Positions 52,917-61,917 of a DNA stretch of 64,000 nt are shown here, one piece after another. The stretch is from Corynebacterium sp. P4-C1 (GTDB lineage Bacteria; Actinomycetota; Actinomycetes; Mycobacteriales; Mycobacteriaceae): NCBI RefSeq assembly GCF_030503595.1, contig NZ_CP129966.1, positions 248,001-312,000 of the forward strand, written 5' to 3'. The notes under the pieces were generated by a model. That model was not told the origin of the DNA. It saw nothing but the letters and a program-made list of their open reading frames with translations, and made no database searches. Each line of letters starts with the position of its first letter. Positions within the stretch are counted from its first letter, which is position 1. Position numbers and translations under genes: made by a program.

Positions 52917-54670
52917 CATCAGCAGTCAAGGGAAACGGGCCGACCCTGCGCCAGTGGCAGCAGGAGGCCCTCGACCTTTTTCTCGCTAGGAAGCCGAAGG
53001 ACTTCCTCGCCGTGGCAACCCCCGGCGCGGGCAAGACCACCTTCGCGTTGACGCTGGCGAGCACGCTGCACGCGGAAAAAACGGTGGAACGCATCATCGT
53101 CGTGGTGCCCACGGAACACTTGAAGGTGCAGTGGTCGCAGGCCGCGGCGCGTTTTGGTTTGTCGCTCGACCCGGCGTTCACGAACTCGTCGGCGGTCAAC
53201 CCGGCCTACGACGGAATCGTGGTCACGTACGCACAGGTGGGCATGCACCCGTTCAAGCACCACGCGGTGGCGTCCTCACGGCGCACGTTGGTGATCCTGG
53301 ATGAGATCCACCACGCTGGTGACGCGAAGAGCTGGGGCGACGGCGTGCGCGAGGCGTACAACGATGTCGAGCACCGGCTTGCACTGACGGGTACGCCGTT
53401 CCGCTCGGACGATTCCGCGATCCCGTTCGTCACCTACGAAGAAGACGGCGAAGGACATCTCGTCTCCCAGGCGGACTACACCTACGGTTACGCGGAGGCG
53501 CTTGCCGACGGAGTGGTGCGCCCCGTCGTCTTCCTCGCCTACAGCGGCGAGGCGCAATGGAAAGACTCGGCAGGGGAGGAGTACTCTGCCCGTCTCGGCG
53601 AACCGCTCGACGCCGCGCAGACCGCGCGCGCCTGGAAGACCGCGCTGGACCCCAAGGGCGACTGGATCGCGGCTGTGCTGCAGGCTGCGCAGACCCGTTT
53701 GACCAAGCTCCGCAGCCACATGCCGGATGCTGGCGGCCTCGTCATCGCCACCGATACGACTACGGCGCGCGCCTACGCGAAGATCCTGAAAACCATTAGC
53801 AACACGCCCGTCACCGTCGTGCTTTCCGACGAGCCGGGGTCGTCGAAACGCATCGAGGAATTCTCCGCCTCGCAGGACGAATGGCTCGTGGCTGTGCGCA
53901 TGGTCTCCGAGGGCGTCGACGTTCCGCGTCTCGCGGTGGGGGTGTACGCGACGTCTGCGTCGACCCCGCTCTTCTTCGCCCAGGCGATTGGCCGCTTTGT
54001 GCGCTCCCGCATGCCGGGTGAGTCCGCCTCCATTTTCCTGCCGTCTGTTCCTGTTCTGCTGCGCCTGGCTGAAGAGATGGAGGTCTCCCGTGACCACGTG
54101 CTGGGCAAACCTCACCGCGAGTCCGGCTGGTCCGACGAACTGCTGGAGCAGGCCAACCAGAAGCGCAGCGAACCCGACGAGGCCGCGAAATACGAATCCA
54201 TCGGCGCGTCCGCGGAGCTCGACTCGCTCATTTTCGACGGCTCCACCTACGGCACACCGACACTCGCCGGCACCGAGGAGGAGCAGGACTTCCTCGGCCT
54301 ACCCGGCTTGCTCGACGCGGACCAGGTGAAGACCCTGCTGCGTAAACGCCAGTCTGAGCAGCTTGATGCGCGGGAAGCCGAGGAGAAGGCCCGCCGCGCC
54401 GAAGAAGCCGCCAAAGCGAAAGAACCACCGCCGCCGACGACGACCGCCGGTGCCCCGTCGGTGCGCGGGGCCGAAAGCGGGGTGGCCTCCGAAGACATTC
54501 CGGCACTGCGCCAGGAACTCAACGCACGCGTGGCCATCATGGCGTCGCGCACGGGCCGTCCACACGGCGCCATCCACACGGAGGCGCGTAAAGCGTGCGG
54601 TGGTCCGCCCACGGCATTGTGCTCGGCGGAACAGCTCAGGGAAAGAATCCGGTACCTGACGCAATGGTAA
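52913..54670 (+). CDS. DEAD/DEAH-box helicase
   Basis: The 585-residue SF2 helicase has Walker A VATPGAGKTTFALTL, DEIHH Walker B (LVILDEIHHAGD), motif III LALTGTPFRSD, and motif VI AIGRFVRSR. The C-terminal third has a Glu/Ala/Lys-rich coiled stretch, and a final segment (ALRQELNARVAIMASRTGRP) that recalls small DNA- or RNA-binding modules. It is co-transcribed with DUF3039. The substrate is unknown. Confidence 0.88.
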   Translation: MTSAVKGNGPTLRQWQQEALDLFLARKPKDFLAVATPGAGKTTFALTLASTLHAEKTVERIIVVVPTEHLKVQWSQAAARFGLSLDPAFTNSSAVNPAYDGIVVTYAQVGMHPFKHHAVASSRRTLVILDEIHHAGDAKSWGDGVREAYNDVEHRLALTGTPFRSDDSAIPFVTYEEDGEGHLVSQADYTYGYAEALADGVVRPVVFLAYSGEAQWKDSAGEEYSARLGEPLDAAQTARAWKTALDPKGDWIAAVLQAAQTRLTKLRSHMPDAGGLVIATDTTTARAYAKILKTISNTPVTVVLSDEPGSSKRIEEFSASQDEWLVAVRMVSEGVDVPRLAVGVYATSASTPLFFAQAIGRFVRSRMPGESASIFLPSVPVLLRLAEEMEVSRDHVLGKPHRESGWSDELLEQANQKRSEPDEAAKYESIGASAELDSLIFDGSTYGTPTLAGTEEEQDFLGLPGLLDADQVKTLLRKRQSEQLDAREAEEKARRAEEAAKAKEPPPPTTTAGAPSVRGAESGVASEDIPALRQELNARVAIMASRTGRPHGAIHTEARKACGGPPTALCSAEQLRERIRYLTQW

Positions 54671-54683
54671 AGTCGGGCCCACT

Positions 54684-55262
54684 ATGGTGCACCCGAATCC
54701 TTACGGCGCTGGTTACCCGCGCAGCCCGCGGGACCCCATGAACGAACCTGACGGCGGCTACTCCCATGAGCGCGCCGGGCAGTTCGACGGTTACGGGCAG
54801 CCCTTCGGCCAGGGGCCTGTTGATGCGTACGGCCGCTACAATCCCCACGGCCCGAACTCGTATCTTCCTTACAGCAACGCCACGGCACCTACTGGGCAGA
54901 ACCGGACGAATGTGTGCGCGATCATCTCGCTCGTCTTGGGGTTCTTCACCATCATGAGCTCGTGGTGGTTCATCGTGCTCGGCGCCATCGCCGCGATCGC
55001 CGGCATCATTCTCGGCATCGTCGGCATCAGCCAGTGTCGTCGCGGCCTGCGCAACGGTGGCATGGTATCGAGCGTCGTCGGCCTGCTGCTCAACGGCTGC
55101 GCCTTGGTCGTCTCCATCATCGTCGGCTGCATTCTTGTCCTCATGCTCACGGACCCGGGCTACGCCGACTACACCGACTCCGACACCGACTATGCCGTTC
55201 CCGACAGCGGCAACGGCAGCATCTTCGACCGTCCCAACGACCGGTTCACCGAACACACGTAG
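54684..55262 (+). CDS. DUF4190 membrane protein
   Basis: The 192-residue protein has a Pro/Gly/Tyr-rich N-terminal region (about 1-70) followed by two or three membrane segments with DUF4190 character (TNVCAIISLVLGFFTIMSSW, IAAIAGIILGIVGISQCRRG, VGLLLNGCALVVSIIVGCIL). The acidic tail is Asp/Tyr-rich. Function is unknown. It begins 13 bases after the helicase stop. Confidence 0.8.
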   Translation: MVHPNPYGAGYPRSPRDPMNEPDGGYSHERAGQFDGYGQPFGQGPVDAYGRYNPHGPNSYLPYSNATAPTGQNRTNVCAIISLVLGFFTIMSSWWFIVLGAIAAIAGIILGIVGISQCRRGLRNGGMVSSVVGLLLNGCALVVSIIVGCILVLMLTDPGYADYTDSDTDYAVPDSGNGSIFDRPNDRFTEHT

Positions 55263-55320
55263 CGCGGTGCTCGTCCCAACCCCGTTTCATGATCTGCCGT
55301 AGGCGAGAAATTCCCCCTGT

Positions 55321-56430
55321 ATGCCGGTAAGGTCCCTTGGGCCACACGTAGATTCACGCGCCTGGAAGAGCCCGGGCCGGCAAGGGGAGAGGACCAGTGA
55401 GAGACGCGGGGAGTGCACGGTACGGGTACAGACCTCAGGAGTATCCGCAGCCGAGGAAAAGCACCCGTTTCTCATTGTCCTAGGCATCGTCGGGATCTTG
55501 GCTATCATCGGTGCGCTCGCTGCTGTAATGGTGGGGGCAAGTATCCGGGCGCTGAACTCCGCGAAGCTCGAGCAGTACTTCGTCGACGGAAAGCTAGCGA
55601 CCTGCGATGTGGACCCCGATTTCTATGATTCCGTCGGCTGGAAAGATACACGGAGGGACTATTCGACGGATAAATTCTGCCACGGGTGGGCGGAAACAAC
55701 CGAGGGTGAAGTCGCTGTTGAAATCTATCTCGATGACGAGCCTCTCGATGGTGCCATCGCACCGTCCGATGTTGCAGGCTGGAGCGAGATCACTTCAACG
55801 CAGCCCCATAACCCTTGGTGCATGATGACATCCGTTAACCCCGCGTTGTCCGCTGTCTCGTTGTTCGTGCCGTCGTCCTGCGAACCGCTCTATCCAATGG
55901 CACAGGAACTGGCGCAACTCGCTGCTGACGCAACAGGGAAGAAGTCCCCCAGCGAGGACCAGGTTCATACAAGCGAACCGGTCAGCGTGGCAAGTGACGA
56001 GTATTCGGAACTCCTGTCTTCGGCAGATCACATCGGAACCAAGAAGAACGTGCGGTCAGTGGACGTGAAGGAAGCGACGCTGCAACCCAAGGAAGTGAAA
56101 ATTTCCCCCTTCGGAACGCTGCAAACCGACGAAGAAAGTGAGGTGTGTGGCGACCTCGTACTCAACATTGCCGCTTTGGAAGACAATATTGACGAGAAGT
56201 TCAGGTTGCCTGATCTAGGAGTCATGACCCCAGCGGGGACATTGAGGTGGCTCGAAACCACGGGGGAAGAGGGGACGTACGACGAATCACAAGACGTCTC
56301 CACCAAATATTGTGGCTCCTATGCCGGTGAATTCCGCGAAACCACGTTGCTCCTAGTTGGAGGTGTGGCGTCCCCGGAGGAGGAACCGGCTGTGTGGAAA
56401 TTCGAACTCGGCGGGGAAACAGGCATCTAG
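55321..56430 (+). CDS. Hypothetical single-pass membrane protein; 5' end probably frameshifted
   Basis: The frame encodes one membrane helix (FLIVLGIVGILAIIGALAAVMVG, shortened here to positions about 50-72) and a large outer domain with several Cys, like DUF4190-neighbour membrane proteins. ATG 55321 has no ribosome site. In the next frame a better start exists: GTG 55397 after AAGGGGAGAGG, giving RYGYRPQEYPQPRK, a Pro/Tyr-rich leader like that of the upstream gene. It would join the helix by a -1 shift near 55455-55462 (GAGGAAAAGC). Base composition is lower in GC than its neighbours. No family is recognised. Confidence 0.6.
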   Translation: MPVRSLGPHVDSRAWKSPGRQGERTSERRGECTVRVQTSGVSAAEEKHPFLIVLGIVGILAIIGALAAVMVGASIRALNSAKLEQYFVDGKLATCDVDPDFYDSVGWKDTRRDYSTDKFCHGWAETTEGEVAVEIYLDDEPLDGAIAPSDVAGWSEITSTQPHNPWCMMTSVNPALSAVSLFVPSSCEPLYPMAQELAQLAADATGKKSPSEDQVHTSEPVSVASDEYSELLSSADHIGTKKNVRSVDVKEATLQPKEVKISPFGTLQTDEESEVCGDLVLNIAALEDNIDEKFRLPDLGVMTPAGTLRWLETTGEEGTYDESQDVSTKYCGSYAGEFRETTLLLVGGVASPEEEPAVWKFELGGETGI

Positions 56431-56449
56431 CTTCCGGGGAGTAGAAAAG

Positions 56450-56499
56450 CCCGCAGGATGGCCGGTCTCAACAGTGGCCGGTGAGCCTGCGGGTTTTTT
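56450..56499 (+). terminator. Intrinsic terminator between the hypothetical gene and sigA
   Basis: CCCGCAGG (56450-56457) pairs with CCTGCGGG (56486-56493), followed by six T. The loop of 28 bases holds GGCCGGT twice. It ends rightward transcripts of the hypothetical gene. On the minus strand the same stem is followed by CTTTTC, so it may also serve sigA. Confidence 0.8.
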
Positions 56500-56513
56500 G
56501 GTCGGGGGCGCGT

Positions 56514-58133
56514 TTAGTCGAGGTAGTCGCGCAGCACTTGGGAGCGGGACGGGTGGCGCAGTTTCGACATCGTCTTCGATTCGATCTGGCGGATGCGTTC
56601 ACGGGTCACGCCGTAGACTTGGCCGATCTCGTCGAGGGTGCGGGGCATGCCGTCGGTAAGCCCGAAGCGCAGTCGCACAACGCCGGCCTCGCGCTCGGAC
56701 AGGGTGTGGAGCACATCCTGGAGTTGGTCCTGCAGCAAGGTGAAGGACACGGCATCCACTGCGACGACCGCCTCGGAGTCTTCGATGAAGTCGCCGAGCT
56801 GGCTGTCTCCCTCGTCGCCGATGGTCTGGTCCAGGGAGATCGGTTCACGCGCGTACTGCTGGATCTCGAGGACCTTCTCTTCGGTGATGTCCATTTCCTT
56901 GGCGAGTTCCTGCGGTGTTGGTTCGCGGCCGAGATCTTGCAGCAGCTCGCGCTGGATGCGGCCGAGTTTGTTGATGACCTCGACCATGTGCACCGGGATA
57001 CGGATCGTGCGGGCCTGGTCCGCCATCGCGCGGGTGATGGCCTGACGGATCCACCATGTCGCGTAGGTGGAGAACTTGTAGCCCTTCGAGTAGTCGAATT
57101 TCTCCACGGCGCGGATGAGTCCCAGGTTGCCTTCCTGAATCAGGTCGAGGAAGGCCATGCCGCGGCCGGTGTAACGCTTGGCCAGGGAGACCACAAGGCG
57201 GAGGTTCGCCTCCAGCAGGTGGTTCTTGGCCTTTCGTCCGTCGCGGGCGACAGCCCGCAGGTCACGCTTCATAGAGGGGCTGAGCTTGGCGTCTTTGTCT
57301 CCCTCGTCGGCGGCGCGCTTCATCTCGTCGAGACGGTACTGGGCGTACAGGCCCGCCTCGATGCGCTTGGCGAGGGAGACCTCCTGCTCGGCGTCGAGCA
57401 GGGCGACCTTGCCGATCTGCTTCAGGTAAGCGCGGACAGAGTCAGCGGAAGCGGTTAGCTGCGCGTCCTTGCGCGCCTGGCGCAGGGCAGCGGACTCCTC
57501 GATATCCCACACGGACGGAGCGCTGGACTCGTCGTCCTCATCGTCGTCGGAGCTTGCCGGCGCCTTCTCGGAGCCGTCCTCCTCACCGAGCTCGGGCACG
57601 ACATCGTCAGCGTCGTCCTCTTCGTCCTCGTCCTCGATGGCCGCATCGACGACCTCTTCATCGTCCAGGTCTTCCTCGAACTCATCGTCCTCGAGATCAT
57701 CGTCGAGGTCGTCATCCATGTCGTCCTCGAGATCATCGCTGTCCATGTCCGGGTCCAACATGTCGTCGTCGAGGTCTTCGTTGTCCTGGGCATCCTCGTC
57801 GAGCTCATCCGCCTCGGGTGCGCCTTCCTTCGATGCGGCGGTCTTCCTCACAGTCTTCTTGGCGGCTGACTTCCGCACCGTCTTCGCGGCCGACTTCTTA
57901 GCCGTCTTTTTGGCGGTTTTCTTGGCTGTCTTCTTCGTCGCCTTTGTAGCCGCCGACTTCCGGGCGGTCTTTTTAGCCGTCTTCTTGGCTGCCTTCTTCA
58001 CGGCCTTCTTCGTGGTCTTCTTGGCCGTCTTCTTAGCGGCAGTCTTGCGGGCAGGCGAAGTGACGCCGGCGTCCCCGGAGGCGTTAGTGCTGTTCTCAGG
58101 GCTCTTGTTGTCAGATGGAGTGCTCGCTGCCAC
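56514..58133 (-). CDS. sigA: Primary sigma factor SigA (RpoD)
   Basis: The 539-residue principal sigma factor has region 1.2 ([20 protein letters not shown]), region 2 ([21 protein letters not shown]), region 3 and region 4 ([20 protein letters not shown]). The N-terminal 200 residues are unusual: first a run of Ala/Lys/Thr repeats (AAKKTAKK and variants), then a very acidic stretch of Asp and Glu. GTG 58133 is used, with AAAGG upstream. A terminator follows. Confidence 0.95.
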   Translation of the reverse strand: MAASTPSDNKSPENSTNASGDAGVTSPARKTAAKKTAKKTTKKAVKKAAKKTAKKTARKSAATKATKKTAKKTAKKTAKKSAAKTVRKSAAKKTVRKTAASKEGAPEADELDEDAQDNEDLDDDMLDPDMDSDDLEDDMDDDLDDDLEDDEFEEDLDDEEVVDAAIEDEDEEDDADDVVPELGEEDGSEKAPASSDDDEDDESSAPSVWDIEESAALRQARKDAQLTASADSVRAYLKQIGKVALLDAEQEVSLAKRIEAGLYAQYRLDEMKRAADEGDKDAKLSPSMKRDLRAVARDGRKAKNHLLEANLRLVVSLAKRYTGRGMAFLDLIQEGNLGLIRAVEKFDYSKGYKFSTYATWWIRQAITRAMADQARTIRIPVHMVEVINKLGRIQRELLQDLGREPTPQELAKEMDITEEKVLEIQQYAREPISLDQTIGDEGDSQLGDFIEDSEAVVAVDAVSFTLLQDQLQDVLHTLSEREAGVVRLRFGLTDGMPRTLDEIGQVYGVTRERIRQIESKTMSKLRHPSRSQVLRDYLD

Positions 58134-58386
58134 GTACGACCTTTCGTGAGCTCGTCGCTTCTCTTGTTTGGTGTGCCACCACAATACGGGACTGTGATGT
58201 CAACGCCGAGAGGCGGAGTCTATTCCTACGTCCATGAGTTAGGGCACGGCACTGGCTCCGGAAGGAGTGACTCCTATCAGGGTCAGTACCGCTGGGTATT
58301 GAACAACCCTACAGCATACGCATGCGCAGCTGGTGCACGCCACCTTGCTGGATAGTTTATTTTCAGTGATTCCTGCGTCCGGCGCC

Positions 58387-59196
58387 CTACGGTGAGACGT
58401 GCTTCCACACGGCCATTGCGGCGCCAACGATGCCGGCCCGGTTGCGCAACGTGGCGGGCACGACAGGCGCGTCGATGGTGAGAAGCGGCACCCACTTATC
58501 GGCCTTGCGGGAGATTCCGCCGCCGACGACGAAAGCGCTGGGATTGAAGAGGCGCTCGTATTCCGCGAGGACGGTGCTGACACGTTTCGCCCACTTTTTG
58601 TAGCTCAGCTCCTCGCGGTCACGGACAGCGGAGGACGCCTGGTGCTCCGCCTCCTTGTCGCCAACCATCATGTGGCCCAGCTCAGTGTTGGGGAAGAGCT
58701 CGCCGTCAACGAGGAAAGCCGAGCCGATTCCGGTGCCGAAAGTGAGGAAAATGATTGCCCCGGTCCGGGCGGTCTCGTCACCGAAGGCCACCTCGGCCAA
58801 ACCGGCCGCGTCCGCGTCGTTAAGCACTGCGATGTCGCGCCCGCCGAGATAACGGGTGAAAAGTTCGTGGACATCTGTGCCGATCCAGGAGTCGTCGATG
58901 TTGGCGGCCGTGCGCGCGACGTGGTCGGTGACCACGCTCGGCAGACAGATGCCCACCGGGCCGTCCCATCCGAGTTGACGGACGATTTCTGCGGTGGTTT
59001 CCGCGACCGCATCCGGTGTCGCTGGCTGCGGGGTCTGGATTTTGATGCGGTCGCTGAGGAATTCGCCGGTGTTCATGTCCACAATCGCGCCCTTGACGCC
59101 CGAACCGCCGATGTCGATGCCGCAGCAGAGCGCGCTAGTGGTTTCCTCCCCAGTGCGAGGGTGGTTTTCGCTGGTGCCGTTGACCCGGTTATCCAT
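58387..59196 (-). CDS. ppgK: Polyphosphate glucokinase
   Basis: The 269-residue ROK-family kinase phosphorylates glucose with polyphosphate or ATP. It has the phosphate-binding CGIDIGGSGVKGAIVDM, LPSVVTDHVARTAANID, the catalytic Asp in VLNDADAAGLAE, and FLTFGTGIGSAFLVDG. ATG 59196 is the start. It lies upstream of sigA on the same strand, separated by a 254-bp gap in which I see no gene, only a 13-bp palindrome AGGAGTGACTCCT (58263-58275). Confidence 0.93.
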   Translation of the reverse strand: MDNRVNGTSENHPRTGEETTSALCCGIDIGGSGVKGAIVDMNTGEFLSDRIKIQTPQPATPDAVAETTAEIVRQLGWDGPVGICLPSVVTDHVARTAANIDDSWIGTDVHELFTRYLGGRDIAVLNDADAAGLAEVAFGDETARTGAIIFLTFGTGIGSAFLVDGELFPNTELGHMMVGDKEAEHQASSAVRDREELSYKKWAKRVSTVLAEYERLFNPSAFVVGGGISRKADKWVPLLTIDAPVVPATLRNRAGIVGAAMAVWKHVSP

Positions 59197-59421
59197 GGTG
59201 AACGATTCTAACCGTCCCCCGGTGTGGGCGTGGGGTACCGGCGGAGGGGTGCCCGCGTGTGGCACGCCACAAAAGGAATGTGCGGGGGAAACATGACATA
59301 TGGGGAACCTTGATTTAGGATCGCCTCGAAAGTAGAGCAGTGAAGGCCGTCACCGGGTGCTGCCGCACCCCGCGCAAGCGCGGTTATTGCTGCGACGATG
59401 GAAGGCAAAGGAGACCCAACA

Positions 59422-59715
59422 GTGGCCACCGACTATGACGCGCCCCGCCGCCGCCTCGACGACGAGATCGAGACCGACTCGCTTGAAGGTCTCAAGGCAG
59501 AAGAGGTCGCCGGCAGCAGCATGGACGACGACGGTGAAGTTGTCGACGCGTTCGACCCGCCCCAGGCGGATCTGACCGGGGAGGAGCTCAACGTCTCCGT
59601 CGTACCCAAGCAGCAGAACGAATTCACCTGCGCTTCTTGCTTCCTAGTGCAGAAGAACAACCGGCTCGGCCACACCGAGCCGGATGGTTCCAAGATCTGC
59701 CTCGACTGCGAATAG
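59422..59715 (+). CDS. DUF4193 protein
   Basis: The 97-residue protein of DUF4193 has a polar, acidic N-terminal part (ATDYDAPRRRLDDEIETDSL) and a C-terminal zinc-ribbon-like segment: EFTCASCFLVQKNNRL, then KICLDCE with CxxC pairs. It is conserved in actinobacteria and its role is unknown. GTG 59422 is supported by AAAGGAGA eight bases upstream. Confidence 0.88.
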   Translation: MATDYDAPRRRLDDEIETDSLEGLKAEEVAGSSMDDDGEVVDAFDPPQADLTGEELNVSVVPKQQNEFTCASCFLVQKNNRLGHTEPDGSKICLDCE

Positions 59716-59738
59716 GCCCGCCGGGCCAGGGAGGGCGG

Positions 59739-60308
59739 CTAGCCCTTCTGCAGCGGCTCCGTCGCGCGGTCTGCCTGATCGGGCACGAAAGCGCGCAGCA
59801 GAGCCTCCGGGTCCCTCGACGACACGAGCCAGTACGGCGTCGGATCCTCCGGGTCGTCGAGCACGAAGAGCACCAATTCGTCGACCCACGCATGGTGCAC
59901 CAGGTACGCCGCCGGGTCGAGCTGCCGGCCGAGCGCGTTCTGGGTCGCGGTCTTCGGCACAGCGAGCGAACGCGTGACGACACTCGCCGGCAGGTTCGCC
60001 TCCCCGATAACGAGCCAGCGCGTCCCGTCGGCGTCCCGCTCCACTTTCACCACCGTCGACGACAAGTGGACGAGGAACCACACAATGACGGCCGAGACGA
60101 TCACGAAAGTGATCGCGAACCACCAGATACCCCGGTTATTGCCCATCTGGCCGCCGAGCAGAGCGGCGAAGGCGATGCCCACGACCCACCACCACACCGG
60201 CACCCACTGGCGCTCCGAATAGAGCGTCTCCGCCTTCGCGGATGATTCGGCTGTGGGGTGGTTGCTGCTGGTCACATTCTCACTGGCGTTGTCAGTCACA
60301 GCTCCCAT
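59739..60308 (-). CDS. DUF3093 membrane protein
   Basis: The 189-residue protein has two membrane helices (about 42-60 and 65-85), with SERQWVPVWWWVVGIAFAALLG as the first, and a soluble beta-rich domain (DADGTRWLVIGEANLPASVV, HHAWVDELVLFV). DUF3093 proteins are conserved beside dut in actinobacteria and their function is unknown. It diverges from dut. Confidence 0.85.
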   Translation of the reverse strand: MGAVTDNASENVTSSNHPTAESSAKAETLYSERQWVPVWWWVVGIAFAALLGGQMGNNRGIWWFAITFVIVSAVIVWFLVHLSSTVVKVERDADGTRWLVIGEANLPASVVTRSLAVPKTATQNALGRQLDPAAYLVHHAWVDELVLFVLDDPEDPTPYWLVSSRDPEALLRAFVPDQADRATEPLQKG

Positions 60309-60418
60309 GTTAAGCAGCCACCGGCGGAACCCTTAATCCTGACTGCAGTCAACTCGGGGAGGCCACAGCGCGAACCGTGCTCCTACGCAGCCCGTGGGCC
60401 GTGGCGTAGTGTGGGGCC

Positions 60419-60901
60419 GTGACCAATCTGACCAATCACGCGAATGAAAGCGCAACTGCGGGCATCGGGCCGATTCCGATCAAGCGGCTCGACCCTGACC
60501 TGCCTCTCCCCGAACGCGCCCACCGCGGCGATGCGGGAGTGGACCTGCACTCCGCAGAGGACCTCGTCATCGCTCCGGGCGAGCGCGCCCTTGTGAAGAC
60601 CGGCATCGCGCTGGCTCTGCCGCTGGGAACAGTCGGCCTTATCCACCCGCGCTCGGGACTAGCCGCCAAGCACGGATTGACCATCGTGAACGCTCCCGGA
60701 ACCGTGGACGCGGACTACCGTGGCGAGCTGATGGTCTGCCTGCTCAACACCGACAAGGACACACCGTTCGAGATCACGCGCGGGATGCGCATCGCCCAGC
60801 TCGTGGTTCAGCGCGTGGAGCTGCCCGATTTCGTTGAAGTGGACGAACTCGACGAGACGGTCCGGGGCGCCGGCGGGTACGGTTCAACCGGCGTGAACTA
60901 G
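60419..60901 (+). CDS. dut: dUTP diphosphatase
   Basis: The 160-residue trimeric dUTPase has all five motifs: [50 protein letters not shown], and the C-terminal [10 protein letters not shown]. It removes dUTP and supplies dUMP. GTG 60419 is the start. Confidence 0.96.
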   Translation: MTNLTNHANESATAGIGPIPIKRLDPDLPLPERAHRGDAGVDLHSAEDLVIAPGERALVKTGIALALPLGTVGLIHPRSGLAAKHGLTIVNAPGTVDADYRGELMVCLLNTDKDTPFEITRGMRIAQLVVQRVELPDFVEVDELDETVRGAGGYGSTGVN

Positions 60902-60985
60902 CGCTGGATGACAACGAATATTTAGAACGAACAGTTCGAACGCACAGCACGACAGCACCTAAAGAGACGAGGGGAGCACACCACC

Positions 60986-61876
60986 ATGGGATTGTGGCCG
61001 TTTGGCAAGAAAAAAAAGCAGCAGGACGCTGAACCGGTGAGCGCGACCGACAGCCAGGACGCAGACAACGTCACCGACGAAGCGGCACCGGAGCAGGAGC
61101 CGGCCACACCGGCTGGCACCGCTGAACCGGCTGCGGAGCCGGTCAGGGAAGCTGCTGTGGCGGACACGGAGGCGGATGCCTCTGCGGCGGCCGAGATCGG
61201 CGAGACCGCGCCGGCGACCACCGAATCGACGTACACCGGTCCTGTGACGATCGAGCACGATGCCGTCGGCGGTGACACAGGCCCGTTCGACGGGGACAAC
61301 GTGGACATCAAGGACTTCGACTTCAGCGATTTCGCGGAAGGCATTCTCAACCTCGGTTCCATCCAACTTCCGCTGCCGAAGGGCTCCCAGGTGCAGGTGG
61401 AGATGGGGGAGCAGGGCCCGCGCATGCTTCACGTGGTCACCGAATTCGGCCGTGTCACGCCTGTCGCTTTCGCGGCACCGAATTCCGGCGGCATGTGGGA
61501 AGAGTCGAGCGACGAGATCATCGAGGGCATGCGCGGAGAAGGCATGCCCGCCGAGTTCGAGAAGGGCCCGTGGGGCCGCGAGGTCGTGGGCCGCGGAGCC
61601 AACGGCGTCATCCGCATCGTCGGCATCGAGGGGCCGCGTTGGCTGTACCGGGTCACTCTCGCCGCACCCCGCGGCAAGGAAGACCAGCTGGCGGAACTTG
61701 CCCATGAGATCATCGCCCGTTCCTTCATCTACCGCGGCACCGCCCCGGTGCTCGCCGGTAACTCGCTTCCGGTCGAGCTGCCCGCGCAGCTCGCAGCGCA
61801 GCTCCAGCAGGCGATGGCTCAGCAGCAACAGCAGCAGAACCAGGGCCAGGACCAAAACCAGAACCCGGAGAACTAA
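60986..61876 (+). CDS. DUF3710 protein
   Basis: The 296-residue protein has a basic N-terminus (MGLWPFGKKKKQQ), an acidic Ala/Glu/Pro-rich linker to about residue 85, and the DUF3710 core: FDGDNVDIKDFDFSDFAEG, LNLGSIQLPLPKGSQVQVEM, GPWGREVVGRGANGVIRIVG. The tail is Gln-rich. It is conserved between dut and the RNA methyltransferase in actinobacteria and its function is unknown. AGAGACGAGGGGAG precedes ATG 60986. Confidence 0.88.
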   Translation: MGLWPFGKKKKQQDAEPVSATDSQDADNVTDEAAPEQEPATPAGTAEPAAEPVREAAVADTEADASAAAEIGETAPATTESTYTGPVTIEHDAVGGDTGPFDGDNVDIKDFDFSDFAEGILNLGSIQLPLPKGSQVQVEMGEQGPRMLHVVTEFGRVTPVAFAAPNSGGMWEESSDEIIEGMRGEGMPAEFEKGPWGREVVGRGANGVIRIVGIEGPRWLYRVTLAAPRGKEDQLAELAHEIIARSFIYRGTAPVLAGNSLPVELPAQLAAQLQQAMAQQQQQQNQGQDQNQNPEN

Positions 61877-61917
61877 ACCCGACACAGACACTCAACAGGT
61901 AGGCGAATCACACAGAA

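Noticed and set aside
58146..58355. Possible 69-residue gene in the sigA-ppgK gap
   Set aside because: No ribosome site, no recognisable domain, and it lies over the sigA promoter region on the other strand.
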